Source: Terriglobia bacterium
GTDB taxonomy: Bacteria > Acidobacteriota > Terriglobia > Terriglobales > Acidobacteriaceae
Direction: 5' to 3'
Assembly: GCA_020072645.1 (NCBI GenBank)
Contig: JAIQGK010000008.1
Span: 1-64,000 of the forward strand
Length of the DNA stretch: 64,000 bases
Shown here: piece by piece, positions 7,784-17,183 of the stretch
How positions within the stretch are numbered: position 1 is the stretch's first letter
Layout of the letters: every line of letters starts with the position of its first letter
Program-made: the position numbers and the translations under genes
Notes under the pieces: model-generated
Told to the model about the DNA's origin: nothing
Database searches by the model: none
What the model saw: only the letters and a program-made list of their open reading frames with translations

Positions 7784-9244
7784 ATGAAAAACCTCAGCGC
7801 GCTTATTGTGCTGTTGCTTTCGTCTTATGTGTTCGCCCAAACGCCGGCGGAGAAGCTAATTGCTGAGGGGCAGCTCTCGCCCACGCTGGAAAAGAACCTG
7901 CGTGTGCTGACGGACGAAATCGGTGGACGCGTGCCCGGTACTCCAGCCATGGACCGCGCTGAACAATGGGGTCTTGCGACCTTCAAAGCTGCCGGTGGAG
8001 AAAATGTTCACCTGGAGCCCGCCCAGATGGCGGCATCGTGGACGGAAGGTGATACGCAGGTGGATGTGGTTAGTCCTGTGCGATTTCATGTCCGTGCCGT
8101 GTCCCTTACCTGGACGGCACCCACGACCTCTCCGGCGGACGGCCTTCCGGTGGTAGATGTTGGCTTTGGCAAGAGGGAAGATTTTCAGAAAGTGGGCGAT
8201 CTTCGCGGTACTGTTGCGCTGGTCCACTCCAGGACCATGAAGACCTGGGATGACCTCTTTGAGGAATATCTTACTCAGGCTGATAAGCTGAGCGCGGCGC
8301 GGAAAGCTGGCGCGGTTGCGATTGCATTTATTTCCACTCGTGATCAGGACTTGCTGTACCGGCATATCGGCAGCTTTGATGATCACATCAAGAATTATCC
8401 GCAAATACTTCTTGCTCGGGAAGATGGTGAGCGTATTGCGCGGTTGCTCCAGGCCGGACAAAAAGTGCGGCTCAGGTATTCCATTCCCAATCATGTTGGC
8501 GGAGCCATTACGCCGCATAACGTGGTGGCGGAAATCCGTGGCAGGGAAAGGCCGAATGAGTTTGTTGTGATTGGCGCGCACCTTGACTCATGGGAACTGG
8601 GAACCGGAGCGCTCGATAATGGCTGCAACTCAGCGCTGGTCATTGAGGCGTTGCGCGCTATCAAAGCCGCCGGGCTGCAACCCCGCCGTACCATCCGTTT
8701 TGTTCTTTTTACCGGGGAAGAGGAGATCAATGTCGGCTCGTTTGCCTATACCGTCACGCACAAATCTGAGTTGGACAATACCGTGGCTATGCTTACCTGG
8801 GATGAAGGCACGGGCAAGACCACAGGCTTTTCTCTTGGCGGGCGGAAAGACCTGATGGATCCGGTAACGCGCTTGCTCGAGCCGATTAAACAGTTTGGCG
8901 CCACCACTCTTACCACTGACGCTTTTGTCGGTACCGACAATATGGATTTTCTGCTGGAAGGCGTCCCCAATCTGGTGGCCAACCAGGAAGAAGCCAATTA
9001 TCTGATCAATTACCATGCTTCATCTGATACGTATGACAAAGTCGATTTACCGCAACTGAGAAAGCACATAGCCATTGCCGCATATCTCACCTTTGCCCTT
9101 GCCGACGATACGGAGCGTCTGGGGCCGCGCCAGGACCGAAAGCAGATTGAAGCGCTCATTCAGGAAACGCATCTTGACGATCAGTTAAAAGCGTTTGAGC
9201 TTTGGGAATCCTGGGTCAGCGGGAAACGTGGACGGCCACGCTAA
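7784..9244 (+). CDS. Exported M28 metallopeptidase, carboxypeptidase Q-like
   Basis: 486 residues with a signal peptide (MKNLSALIVLLLSSYVFAQ). A PA-type insert lies between about residues 110 and 240, followed by the M28 di-zinc core: GAHLDSW (near 266), ALDNGCN (near 279), FTGEEE (near 313), TWDEGTG and a late zinc histidine in NYHASSDTYDKVD. Domain order and length match plasma glutamate carboxypeptidase/carboxypeptidase Q relatives, which release C-terminal or dipeptide residues. The stop codon is only 3 nt before the TerC-family gene, so the two are probably co-transcribed, though a functional link is not obvious. Confidence 0.88.
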   Translation: MKNLSALIVLLLSSYVFAQTPAEKLIAEGQLSPTLEKNLRVLTDEIGGRVPGTPAMDRAEQWGLATFKAAGGENVHLEPAQMAASWTEGDTQVDVVSPVRFHVRAVSLTWTAPTTSPADGLPVVDVGFGKREDFQKVGDLRGTVALVHSRTMKTWDDLFEEYLTQADKLSAARKAGAVAIAFISTRDQDLLYRHIGSFDDHIKNYPQILLAREDGERIARLLQAGQKVRLRYSIPNHVGGAITPHNVVAEIRGRERPNEFVVIGAHLDSWELGTGALDNGCNSALVIEALRAIKAAGLQPRRTIRFVLFTGEEEINVGSFAYTVTHKSELDNTVAMLTWDEGTGKTTGFSLGGRKDLMDPVTRLLEPIKQFGATTLTTDAFVGTDNMDFLLEGVPNLVANQEEANYLINYHASSDTYDKVDLPQLRKHIAIAAYLTFALADDTERLGPRQDRKQIEALIQETHLDDQLKAFELWESWVSGKRGRPR

Positions 9245-9247
9245 ATC

Positions 9248-10180
9248 ATGCACATCTGGTTCTGGGTCGTCTTTAATGCCGCAATCCTCCTTCTGCTGGT
9301 TCTCGATCTCACGGTCGTAAGCCGCAAGCATCGCGCCGTGCCCTTCAAACAAGCCTTGCTCATGAGCGCCTTTTGGATCGGCCTGGCCATGGCGTTTGCC
9401 GTCTTTGTCCATCAATGGCTGGGCGCGACCAAATCTTTGGAGTTCTTGACAGGCTACGTTCTGGAGGAAGCTCTCAGCGTCGATAATTTATTTGTTTTCA
9501 TTCTGCTGTTTGCTTACTTTAAAGTCCCGCCTGAAGAAGAAAAGACCGTGCTGTTCTGGGGAATCATTGGAGCATTGGTCATGCGCGGGCTTTTCATCGG
9601 AGCCGGTGTGGCCCTTGTGCAGCGCTTCCACTGGATTCTCTATGCCTTCGGCGTCTTCCTGATCTGGACGGGCTTTCAATTGATGCGTGGTGGCGACGAG
9701 GAGCAGGATCCCTCGCGCAACATTGTCTTGAAATTCTGCCGGCGCTTCCTGCCGCTCACGGATAGCTATGAGGGGAAAAGTTTTTTTGTCCTGCGCCAAG
9801 GCAGGGTCCTGTTTACGCCACTCTTCGTGGTCCTTCTGGTCGTAGAAACCACTGACATTCTCTTCGCCACAGACTCGATTCCGGCCATCCTGGCCATCAC
9901 TCGCGACCCGTTTATTGTTTATACGTCCAACGTATTCGCCATTCTGGGCCTTCGTTCCATGTATTTTGCTCTGGCCGGGATGATGAAGCTTTTCCACTAC
10001 CTGAACTACGGGCTGTCTGTGGTCTTGATTTTTATTGGCGCCAAGATGCTGTTGCCGGAAAGGTATCACGTCCCTACGTGGGCGGCATTGGCGGTGGTGG
10101 GGGGTGTGCTGGGCCTTTCAGTGCTGGCCTCAGTTCTGTTTCCAAAGCCCCAAGAGTCTGATTCGCCAGCCAAGCCCTAG
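9248..10180 (+). CDS. TerC/Alx-family integral membrane protein
   Basis: 310 residues, about eight or nine membrane helices. It has both conserved acidic signatures of the family: EEALSVDNLFVF (about residues 75-86) and VETTDILFATDSIPA (about 199-213). Family members (Alx, MeeF, TerC) are linked to manganese export and tellurite resistance. TerC genes are often preceded by a yybP-ykoY manganese riboswitch, but here there are only 3 bases between the upstream peptidase and the ATG, so no such leader exists. The 3' end overlaps the convergent gene at 10177 by 4 nt. Confidence 0.9.
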   Translation: MHIWFWVVFNAAILLLLVLDLTVVSRKHRAVPFKQALLMSAFWIGLAMAFAVFVHQWLGATKSLEFLTGYVLEEALSVDNLFVFILLFAYFKVPPEEEKTVLFWGIIGALVMRGLFIGAGVALVQRFHWILYAFGVFLIWTGFQLMRGGDEEQDPSRNIVLKFCRRFLPLTDSYEGKSFFVLRQGRVLFTPLFVVLLVVETTDILFATDSIPAILAITRDPFIVYTSNVFAILGLRSMYFALAGMMKLFHYLNYGLSVVLIFIGAKMLLPERYHVPTWAALAVVGGVLGLSVLASVLFPKPQESDSPAKP

Positions 10181-10557
10181 TTTGGAAGGGCCCCGGGCTT
10201 AAGCGACATCAGCAGGGCAAACTGCTGTTCTGGTGAGAGGCCGGTTGAATTTCTGCGGCGCGCTGTGCCAATACGGTCTTTCGGCAGCATGCCGGCCCGG
10301 TCCATGTCTTCATTCGAAAGGTTTAATTCGCGCAGTCCCCAAAAGCGCGTGCGAATGGTCTTGTGGTGCTCATTGATATAGCTGATTTCATGCTCAGTGA
10401 TCATGGAGAGCGCCTTTTCGTAGGCGTCCTGCGGGGAATCGGCAAAAATTACACGCGTCTTTTTGTGGACCAGGTTCTGGGGGTCCCCTTCAAGGGTGAC
10501 TTCTTCTGTGAGTTCAGCTATGTACCAGCGGTCAGCCGTCTGCGATGAATAGGGCAT
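10177..10557 (-). CDS. DUF4288-like small protein
   Basis: 126 residues from the ATG at 10557, chosen because AAGGAAG lies just upstream; a longer open frame to 10599 lacks such a site. The N-terminal part has WYIAELTEEV and a segment that reads like the DUF4288 fold (ARVxFADSPQDAYEKAL-type helix, then FWGLRELNLSNED). The C-terminus is basic then hydrophobic. The function of this family is unknown. It converges on and overlaps the TerC gene by 4 nt. Confidence 0.6.
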   Translation of the reverse strand: MPYSSQTADRWYIAELTEEVTLEGDPQNLVHKKTRVIFADSPQDAYEKALSMITEHEISYINEHHKTIRTRFWGLRELNLSNEDMDRAGMLPKDRIGTARRRNSTGLSPEQQFALLMSLKPGALPN

Positions 10558-10599
10558 GTTCTTCCTTTTCAACAGTTTGCGCGGAGCCATTCGGAACAA

Positions 10600-10889
10600 A
10601 CACTTGCCCGGCAGATTCCCTCAAACCCAGTGGAGTACAGTCAAACATCCCCAAGGATTTGGCCTTACTCAAATTAAGGGTATGTCAGGGTGGCTAAAAA
10701 TAGAGGTTTCTGAAAAAAAATTTATTCTTGGTTTTATTTAATTAGATTCTTGAATGACCTCAGAGTGAAATTTACCGTTCGGAGGGGGATCACGGAAACC
10801 AACGGGGGCTGACAAAAAGTAACTTGAAGCACCGCGATTAATCGTGAGACGATATGTTCATCATTAGCGCTACTCTCCAAATCTGGTGA
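10600..10889. other. AT-rich intergenic region
   Basis: About 290 bases with no supported gene between the DUF4288-like gene and the nadB 3' end. Bases 10715-10760 are unusually AT-rich for this genome (runs of A and TTTATTTAATTAG), which could hold a promoter for the divergent minus gene or for a short plus-strand transcript ending at the hairpin at 10890-10911. No open frame with a plausible start was found. Confidence 0.4.
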
Positions 10890-10911
10890 GGGCCATGGGA
10901 AACCATGGCCC
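10890..10911 (+). terminator. Hairpin with GAAA loop, terminator-like on the plus strand
   Basis: A perfect 9-bp stem (GGGCCATGG and its complement, 10890-10898 and 10903-10911) closes a GAAA tetraloop and is followed by TTTGGTTTTGG. The T-rich side is on the plus strand, although both flanking genes are read from the minus strand. It may end an unannotated plus-strand transcript, or act less efficiently at the end of nadB. Confidence 0.5.
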
Positions 10912-10939
10912 TTTGGTTTTGGGGAGGGCTTTTTCCCGC

Positions 10940-12508
10940 CTAGACGAACCGGACGCCTTTTTCGCCTACGATGGAATGCTTTTTAAACCTTGGGTCATCA
11001 TGCTCAGGATAGTCGATGCGGTAATGCGCTCCCCGGCTTTCCAGCCGGGCCAGCGCGGACCGCGCAATCAGCAGCGCTGCGGTATGGATATTTCTGGCTT
11101 CGCAGTTGCGCCGCGAGGTCTGTGGCGGCAACTGCTGGGCTGACGCTTGAAGTTGCTGTATCGCCTCGGTCAAGCTCTGGCGTGAACGCACGATTCCAAC
11201 CTTGTTCCACATAAGCTGCTGAACACTTTGAATGAAAGGTTCCGCGTCGGTTGTGGAGCCACCATTCTTCAGCGGTTCAGTGTGCGCCCCCGATGGATGG
11301 TGAGCGTGCTTCGCTTCCTTGATCATTGCGCTTGCGGCGCGCGCCCCGAAAACCAGGCCTTCCAGCAGGGAATTGCTCGCGAGCCGGTTGGCCCCATGAA
11401 CGCCCGTACAGGCAGCTTCGCCCGCGGCATAGAGTCCAGGCAGGCTGCTGCGTCCATCAAGATCGGTGCGGATTCCGCCCATCAGGTAATGCGCGGCGGG
11501 TCGTATCGGCACTTGATCAACTGTGAGGTCCACATTGTATTTAAGGCAGGTTTCATAAATGCGTGGAAAGCGTGCCCTGATGTGGTCGGCCTTCCGGTGC
11601 GTCAGGTCCAGATAGACCACCGGTTCTTTTAGTCGGCAGACCTCCAGTTCATGCGCGATGGCCCGCGCTACCACGTCGCGTGGCGCCAGTTCGCCCGCCT
11701 CATGGTATTTCGGCATAAACCTATGCAGTTCAGAATTGCGCAGCACAGCCCCTTCACCGCGCAGGGCTTCTGAAAGCAGGAATCGCGGCGCATTGTTTAC
11801 GTAGAGCGCCGTGGGATGGAACTGCACAAACTCCATGTCACTGATTTCCGCTCCAGCGCGATACGCAATGGCAACCCCGTCCGCGGTAGCGACCGCGGGA
11901 TTCGTGGTGTTGCTGTAAACATGGCCGGCCCCGCCCGTGGCTAGCAACACTGCTCCGCTGGTTACGGTGTGCATTTCTCCGGCGTCGGAGATCAGGCCTA
12001 CTCCAGTCACACGGCCTGAATCCATGCAGAGCATGGCCGTGAATTCAAATTCTGAGAATGAAATATTTTTGAGCGTAGAGGCTTTGGCATAGAGGGCCCG
12101 CCCAATCTCGCGCCCGGTAGAGTCGCCATGCGCATGCAGGATGCGGTCACGGCTGTGCGCCGCTTCGCGCGTGAACGTCAGCTTTGTTCCTTTGCGGTCA
12201 AACTGCGTTCCCCAGTCGATCAACTCCTGGATACGCTCCGGCCCTTCTTCCACCAAAACGTGCGCTGCCTCCACGTTTACGAGTCCGTCGCCGGCGTTGA
12301 TCGTGTCTTGCAGATGCAGACTGATTTCATCTTCGTCGCTCAGGGCGACCGCGATTCCGCCCTGCGCATATTGCGTGGCGGATTCCGTAAGCTCCTGCTT
12401 GGCCAGCACCAGCACTTTGCCGGCTTCAGCCAAAGCAATGGCCGCGCGCAGACCGGCCACGCCGGCTCCGACAACAATGAAGTCCACCTGGGAAGGAGGT
12501 TTTTTCAT
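10940..12508 (-). CDS. nadB: L-aspartate oxidase
   Basis: 522 residues of the flavin-dependent fumarate reductase/succinate dehydrogenase fold. The FAD dinucleotide motif VVGAGVAGLRAAIALAEAG is at the N-terminus, and ATQYAQGGIAVAL, HAHGDSTGREIGRAL, EFVQFHPTAL and GLYAAGEAACTGVHGANRLASNSLLEGLVFG are all present. The enzyme oxidises L-aspartate to iminoaspartate, the first step of de novo NAD synthesis. Its partners nadA and nadC are not in this window. It is transcribed divergently from aroB, with about 125 bp between them. Confidence 0.95.
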   Translation of the reverse strand: MKKPPSQVDFIVVGAGVAGLRAAIALAEAGKVLVLAKQELTESATQYAQGGIAVALSDEDEISLHLQDTINAGDGLVNVEAAHVLVEEGPERIQELIDWGTQFDRKGTKLTFTREAAHSRDRILHAHGDSTGREIGRALYAKASTLKNISFSEFEFTAMLCMDSGRVTGVGLISDAGEMHTVTSGAVLLATGGAGHVYSNTTNPAVATADGVAIAYRAGAEISDMEFVQFHPTALYVNNAPRFLLSEALRGEGAVLRNSELHRFMPKYHEAGELAPRDVVARAIAHELEVCRLKEPVVYLDLTHRKADHIRARFPRIYETCLKYNVDLTVDQVPIRPAAHYLMGGIRTDLDGRSSLPGLYAAGEAACTGVHGANRLASNSLLEGLVFGARAASAMIKEAKHAHHPSGAHTEPLKNGGSTTDAEPFIQSVQQLMWNKVGIVRSRQSLTEAIQQLQASAQQLPPQTSRRNCEARNIHTAALLIARSALARLESRGAHYRIDYPEHDDPRFKKHSIVGEKGVRFV

Positions 12509-12633
12509 GTAGCGGAAATGGTATCAGAAGGAAAGGAGCCCTTGGATGTTCGCGTGGTCCATGCGCTGGATTTCGAAAAGCGCTGATCTCGGCTAGGGCA
12601 CTTTGCTAACGAGATCATTTATCATCAAATCAA

Positions 12634-13728
12634 GTGCAAAAGATCCGCGTAAGAACGAAACCGAATGGCTATGTCGTCCAGGTGGGCGCAGGCCTGCTGC
12701 GCCGTGCGGGGCGCGAGGTGCGGCGCGTGTTGCCTTCCTCTGGCAGCCGCGTGTTCGTCATTACGTCACCCAACGTGCGTCGCCACTGGGGCGAGGCGCT
12801 GGAAAAATCGTTGCGCGATGCCCACCTGCCCTATGAAGTTCTGGAAATGCATGATGGCGAACCGGCCAAGCGGCTGCACACAGTGGAACAACTCGCGGAA
12901 AGCCTGGTGGATGCCAAAGCCGATCGCAAATCGCTGCTGGTGGCCCTCGGCGGCGGGGTTGTGGGTGACAGCGCTGGTTTTCTCGCCGCAATTTTTATGC
13001 GCGGGATTCCCGTCGTCCAGATTCCAACCACGGTGGTCGCGCAGGTGGATGCCAGCATCGGCGGCAAAACCGGCGTGAATTTGCGCGGCGGCAAAAATCT
13101 GGTTGGCTCCTTCCATCAACCCAGCACCGTCCTGGTTGATCCTGATCTCTTGTCGACGCTCAATGACCGTGAATTCCGCTCTGGCCTCTTCGAATCACTC
13201 AAGTGCGGTGTGATTCGCGATAGCCATCTGTTTGATCTTATGGAGCGCAATCCCAATAAAATTCTGGGCCGTGATTCACGGACATTGCAACGCGTGATCG
13301 GCGATTCCATCCGAGTGAAAGCCGACGTTGTTTCCGCCGATGAAAAAGAGTCAGGCCTGCGCCGCATCCTGAACTTCGGCCATACCATTGGCCACGCCCT
13401 GGAAGCTGCCACGGATTATTCGCACTTTCTGCATGGCGAAGCCGTGGCCTGGGGCATGATCGCGGCGGCCGCAATTGCGCGCGAATCTGGAGCATGCAAC
13501 GCCGAAACGGCAGAGAGGATTACCAATGCCACGCGGCTGTATGGACCTTTACCCCCAGTGACGCGTGATGCTCAGAGCATTTTAAGCCGCCTGGGCGCAG
13601 ACAAAAAGACCGTGGCGGGCGCGGTACATTTTGTTCTTCCGCAAAAGATCGGTAAAGTAAAAATCTCAAGTGACGTGTCGCCCAGTATCGTGCGCAATGC
13701 CGTGGAGTTGATCAGAAATCATGCCTGA
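12634..13728 (+). CDS. aroB: 3-dehydroquinate synthase
   Basis: 364 residues from a GTG start. It shows the family's NAD-binding segment with GGGVVGDSAGFLAA, the PTTVVAQVDASIGGKTGVN block and the metal-binding histidines in NFGHTIGHALE and FLHGEAVAWGM. The enzyme converts DAHP to 3-dehydroquinate in the shikimate pathway. It overlaps menG by 8 nt, an arrangement that suggests translational coupling; both pathways feed chorismate-derived products including menaquinone. Confidence 0.95.
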   Translation: MQKIRVRTKPNGYVVQVGAGLLRRAGREVRRVLPSSGSRVFVITSPNVRRHWGEALEKSLRDAHLPYEVLEMHDGEPAKRLHTVEQLAESLVDAKADRKSLLVALGGGVVGDSAGFLAAIFMRGIPVVQIPTTVVAQVDASIGGKTGVNLRGGKNLVGSFHQPSTVLVDPDLLSTLNDREFRSGLFESLKCGVIRDSHLFDLMERNPNKILGRDSRTLQRVIGDSIRVKADVVSADEKESGLRRILNFGHTIGHALEAATDYSHFLHGEAVAWGMIAAAAIARESGACNAETAERITNATRLYGPLPPVTRDAQSILSRLGADKKTVAGAVHFVLPQKIGKVKISSDVSPSIVRNAVELIRNHA

Positions 13729-14524
13729 GCAGGTCAAGACCTCCACTATTGATCCTAACAAGCCGCCCGAGAAGCCCTCCAGCGGCGTGCGCGGAACTAC
13801 GCCTGCGGGAACATCCGACGAGCGTTCCGCCGCGCATGCCGTGCGGCAGATGTTTGATGAAATCGCTCCGCGTTATGATCTTCTCAACCACGTTCTTTCC
13901 ATGAATGTCGACCGTCTCTGGTGGCGGCGCACAGCCCGCATTTTCAGCCACATTCTTTCGCGCAGCGATGCCCGCGTGCTTGATCTCTGCGCGGGCACGG
14001 GCGATATGTCGGTGGCCATGCGCGCCGTGGCTTCGCGGCAGGAAAGTAGCGCCGCAATTCTGGCGCTCGATTTCTCCCACCAGATGCTGCAACACGGCCT
14101 GGCCAAGTTCAATGCAAAAAAAATCCAGCCGGTAGAGGCCGATGCTCTCCATCTTCCACTGGCCGATAACAGTGTAGATCTCGTCGTTTCTTCTTTCGGC
14201 TTCCGCAACCTGGCGAATTACGACGCCGGTCTACATGAAATATTCCGCGTGCTTAAGCCGCGAGGTGAAATCGGCATATTGGATTTCAGCGAGCCCGGCG
14301 GCCTGCTGGGCAAACTTTATGGGTTCTATTTCCGCAAGGTCTTACCAAAGATCGGGACGATGATTTCCGGCGTGCGCGGCCCCTACGAATACCTTCCCGC
14401 TTCCGTCCAGAAATTTCCTGCGCCGCAGGAAATGCTCCAGCGCATGGAATCCGTCGGTTTCAGGGATGTGAGTTGGACGCCATATACATTTGCGATTGCA
14501 GGTTTATATCGAGCAGTGAAGTAG
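13721..14524 (+). CDS. menG: Demethylmenaquinone methyltransferase (UbiE/MenG family)
   Basis: 267 residues. After a Pro/Ser-rich extension of about 40 residues come the UbiE signatures: MFDEIAPRYDLLNHVLSM, the SAM-binding LDLCAGTGDMSVAM, the DALHLPLADNSVDLVVSSFGFRN region, and ILDFSEPGG. The family C-methylates demethylmenaquinone or the ubiquinone precursor; an acidobacterium would use menaquinone, hence menG. It overlaps the end of aroB by 8 nt and has no clear ribosome binding site of its own. Confidence 0.9.
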   Translation: MPEQVKTSTIDPNKPPEKPSSGVRGTTPAGTSDERSAAHAVRQMFDEIAPRYDLLNHVLSMNVDRLWWRRTARIFSHILSRSDARVLDLCAGTGDMSVAMRAVASRQESSAAILALDFSHQMLQHGLAKFNAKKIQPVEADALHLPLADNSVDLVVSSFGFRNLANYDAGLHEIFRVLKPRGEIGILDFSEPGGLLGKLYGFYFRKVLPKIGTMISGVRGPYEYLPASVQKFPAPQEMLQRMESVGFRDVSWTPYTFAIAGLYRAVK

Positions 14525-14535
14525 CTGCAATTCCT

Positions 14536-14567
14536 GATCCGTGTAATCAGTGTTCATCAGTGGTAAG
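14536..14567. repeat. Dispersed intergenic repeat (ATCCGTG...TCATCAGTGGTAAG type)
   Basis: The short gap between menG and hisA is almost filled by words of the form ATCCGTGT-AATCAG and TTCATCAGTGGTAAG. Two related copies occur at 52487-52509 and 52533-52554. It probably belongs to a genome-wide repeat family. Confidence 0.55.
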
Positions 14568-14571
14568 ACTT

Positions 14572-15249
14572 TTACTGCATCGCTCCCGTGTAAATCGCCA
14601 TGCCCACTACCGCATCCACGCCGATAGCATCCAGTTGGTCCACTTCAGCGCGAGAGCGGATGCCACCGGCCACGATCATTTTATTCTTGGTGAGGCCGGC
14701 TAATTCGCGCGCTATTTCAATGGGAAACCCTGCCAAGGTTCCTTCCGTATCAATGTGCGTATAAAGAAAAGCGCTGCAATAAGGGTCGAGAGCGCGGACC
14801 ATGTCTTTCGGGTCGATTGCCGTGCTCTCCTTCCAGCCCTTGATAGCGACCTTGCCCTGGCGTGAATCGATGGCAAAGGTGAGATGTTCTGTGCCCAGAG
14901 TCTCAGCCGCTTCGTCTGCCAATGAAGTATTAATTGCGCCGTCTTTCAGCAGCGCCGAACCAAAAATTACGCGCTTCGCGCCCAGAGCCAACAGTTCGCC
15001 GGCGCGCGCAACGTCGCGAATGCCCCCGCCTGTCTGGCAGGGAAGGCGTTTGCAAATTGCTGCAATCAATTCACGGTTGCTTCCGTGGCCCATGGCAGCG
15101 TCAAGGTCAATCAACTGGACAAGAGGAAACGTGGAGAAGCGCTCAATCCAATATTCAAAGTCGTCAAACTCCAGGGCTTTCTTTTCTCCCTGGACAAGTT
15201 GCACGATTTTGCCGCCCATTAGATCAATGGAAGGAATCAGCACGGCCAC
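14572..15249 (-). CDS. hisA: Phosphoribosyl-formimino-AICAR ribotide isomerase
   Basis: 225 residues of the (beta/alpha)8 barrel shared with HisF. It begins with [14 protein letters not shown], where the Asp is the general base of the Amadori isomerisation. GGGIRD and [13 protein letters not shown] are the two phosphate-binding loops of the half-barrels, and the second catalytic acid is in YTHIDTEG. Last gene of the his operon, overlapping hisF by 13 nt. Slightly shorter than typical (about 240) but no motif is missing. Confidence 0.94.
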   Translation of the reverse strand: MAVLIPSIDLMGGKIVQLVQGEKKALEFDDFEYWIERFSTFPLVQLIDLDAAMGHGSNRELIAAICKRLPCQTGGGIRDVARAGELLALGAKRVIFGSALLKDGAINTSLADEAAETLGTEHLTFAIDSRQGKVAIKGWKESTAIDPKDMVRALDPYCSAFLYTHIDTEGTLAGFPIEIARELAGLTKNKMIVAGGIRSRAEVDQLDAIGVDAVVGMAIYTGAMQ

Positions 15250-16022
15250 CTCATGGGAATGCCTGAGCGAAGAAGCGTCTCCTTGAGTTCACCAATGCCG
15301 TGGGTAGCAAAATGAAAAATTGAGGCCGCCAATGCTGCGTCGGCATGGCCAGCGGAAAAGACATCGACGAAATGCTGTGCGTTGCCCGCGCCGCCGGAGG
15401 CGATCACCGGAATCGAAACAGATGAAGCAACAGCCGATGTAAGCTCGCAGTCAAAGCCCAGGCCGGTGCCGTCGCGGTCCATTGAAGTGAGAAGGATTTC
15501 GCCCGCGCCACGCTCTTCGGCTTCGCGTGCCCACTGCAGCGCTTTCTTGCCCGTTGCAGTGCGTCCGCCGGAGACAAAGACCTCAGCTCTATCTGCCGGA
15601 CCCGTTCCGCGCCGCGCATCAATGGCAACAATCACCGCCTGCGAGCCAAAGCGCCCTGCAATCTCGCTGATCAGCGCTGGATTCGCGAGCGCTGCGGAGT
15701 TGATGCTGACTTTGTCCGCGCCGGCGTCAAAGACCTGGGCAGCATCTTGCAGCGTTCGAATGCCGCCGCCAACGGTAAACGGCACAAAGAGATCGCGGGC
15801 CGTCCGACGAACAGTTTCTGCCAAGGTCTTGCGGCCTTCGTTAGTGGCGGTAATATCGAGCAGCACAATCTCGTCGGCCCCAGCCGAGGCGTGCGCAACC
15901 GCCAACTCGGCGGGATCACCAGCATCGCGCAGCTGCTGAAACTGTATGCCCTTCACGACGCGTCCGGCATCCACATCAAGACAGGCGATGATGCGCTTGG
16001 CCAGGCGTGCATTACAAGGCAC
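15237..16022 (-). CDS. hisF: Imidazole glycerol phosphate synthase, cyclase subunit
   Basis: 261 residues. The barrel has the catalytic aspartates in [15 protein letters not shown] and [10 protein letters not shown], and the phosphate loops FTVGGGIR and VIASGGAGN. With HisH it forms the glutamine amidotransferase-cyclase producing imidazole glycerol phosphate and AICAR. It overlaps hisH by 11 nt, consistent with coupled synthesis of the two subunits. Confidence 0.96.
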   Translation of the reverse strand: MPCNARLAKRIIACLDVDAGRVVKGIQFQQLRDAGDPAELAVAHASAGADEIVLLDITATNEGRKTLAETVRRTARDLFVPFTVGGGIRTLQDAAQVFDAGADKVSINSAALANPALISEIAGRFGSQAVIVAIDARRGTGPADRAEVFVSGGRTATGKKALQWAREAEERGAGEILLTSMDRDGTGLGFDCELTSAVASSVSIPVIASGGAGNAQHFVDVFSAGHADAALAASIFHFATHGIGELKETLLRSGIPMRWPC

Positions 16023-16599
16023 AGAAATTCTCCAGGATTTTCAAACCTGCTGCAGCGGATTTTTCCGGATGAAACTGCACACCAAAGACATTCTCGCGCT
16101 CCACGGCAGCAGAAAATGCTCCGCCATAATTTGTGCATGCCGTAGTCTCGGCGATCACGGGAGAACGGTAAGAATGGGTGTAATACACAAACGCTCCGCT
16201 GTTCACGCCCTGGAGCAGGCGCGCCCCCGGTCGGACCTCTAATTGGTTCCAGCCGACATGAGGCGACTTTACTGAAGCAGGGAAGCGCGAGCATTCGCCC
16301 GCGAAGAGAGCGGCCCCAGGTGTTTCCGGTGCTTCCGCGCTGCCCGCAAACAGCCACTGCATGCCGACGCAGATTCCCAGAAACGGTTTACCGCTCTTGA
16401 TGACATCAAGCACTGGCGCCCGCAGGTATTCATTGAGCGATTGGCATCGGCTGAAGTGGCCGACGCCCGGCATAACAAGTTTCTGCGCGGCGGTGATCAC
16501 TAAAGGATCGGAGGTCACCTGCGCGTCCTCGCCAAGATGTTCCAGCGCCTTTTTCACCGAGCTAATATTGCCCGCGCCGTAATCCACAATCGCGATCAT
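16012..16599 (-). CDS. hisH: Imidazole glycerol phosphate synthase, glutamine amidotransferase subunit
   Basis: 195 residues, class I glutaminase. It starts with [14 protein letters not shown]; the nucleophile is in [12 protein letters not shown], and the His-Glu pair is in GVQFHPEKS near the C-terminus. It supplies ammonia to HisF. It overlaps hisB by 4 nt upstream and hisF downstream by 11 nt. Confidence 0.95.
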   Translation of the reverse strand: MIAIVDYGAGNISSVKKALEHLGEDAQVTSDPLVITAAQKLVMPGVGHFSRCQSLNEYLRAPVLDVIKSGKPFLGICVGMQWLFAGSAEAPETPGAALFAGECSRFPASVKSPHVGWNQLEVRPGARLLQGVNSGAFVYYTHSYRSPVIAETTACTNYGGAFSAAVERENVFGVQFHPEKSAAAGLKILENFCAL

Positions 16600-17183
16600 A
16601 GAAGGCCCTTGGTGCTCGGCAGCATTCTGGCCAGTTGCTTATCGCGTGAGCAGGCCACGCGCAATGCTCGGGCAAAGGCCTTGAAGAGCGCTTCAATCTT
16701 GTGATGGTTGGAACGTCCATAGACTATCTTGAGGTGGACATTGGCGCGCGCGCCACGAGCAAAGCCTTCAAAGAAATCGTAAACCAGTTCCGACTGCAGA
16801 TCGCCCACCACCCGCGTTTTTACACGAGTATCTACTACTGCGGCGGCACGACCGCTGAAGTCGATCGCGGCGAGACCGAGCGTTTCATCCATCGGCATCA
16901 GAAAATATCCTGCGCGCATGATGCCGCGCTTATCGCCCAGCGCCTTATCAAACGCTTCACCCAGAGCAATGCCCACGTCTTCCACAGTGTGATGCTGGTC
17001 CACGTCGAGGTCTCCGGTGGCTTTCAGCTTCAGGTCGAAAGCTCCATGGCGGGCAAAGAGTTCCAGCATGTGATCCAGAAATCGGATTCCGGTGGAAACT
17101 TCATAACGGCCGCCGCCCTCAATGGTCAGCGCGAGTTTGATCTGCGTTTCTGTAGTCAAACGCGTGATCGACGCTTTTCTCAT
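16596..17183 (-). CDS. hisB: Imidazoleglycerol-phosphate dehydratase (monofunctional)
   Basis: 195 residues. It has the two pseudo-repeats with metal-binding motifs: [15 protein letters not shown] and [16 protein letters not shown] in the first half, and [23 protein letters not shown] in the second. No N-terminal HAD phosphatase domain is present, unlike the bifunctional enterobacterial HisB, so histidinol phosphate must be dephosphorylated by an enzyme encoded elsewhere. It overlaps hisC by 4 nt. Confidence 0.95.
   Translation of the reverse strand: MRKASITRLTTETQIKLALTIEGGGRYEVSTGIRFLDHMLELFARHGAFDLKLKATGDLDVDQHHTVEDVGIALGEAFDKALGDKRGIMRAGYFLMPMDETLGLAAIDFSGRAAAVVDTRVKTRVVGDLQSELVYDFFEGFARGARANVHLKIVYGRSNHHKIEALFKAFARALRVACSRDKQLARMLPSTKGLL

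Noticed and set aside
9245-9247. Manganese riboswitch expected upstream of a TerC-family gene
   Set aside because: Only 3 bases separate the preceding stop codon from the ATG, so there is no room for one.
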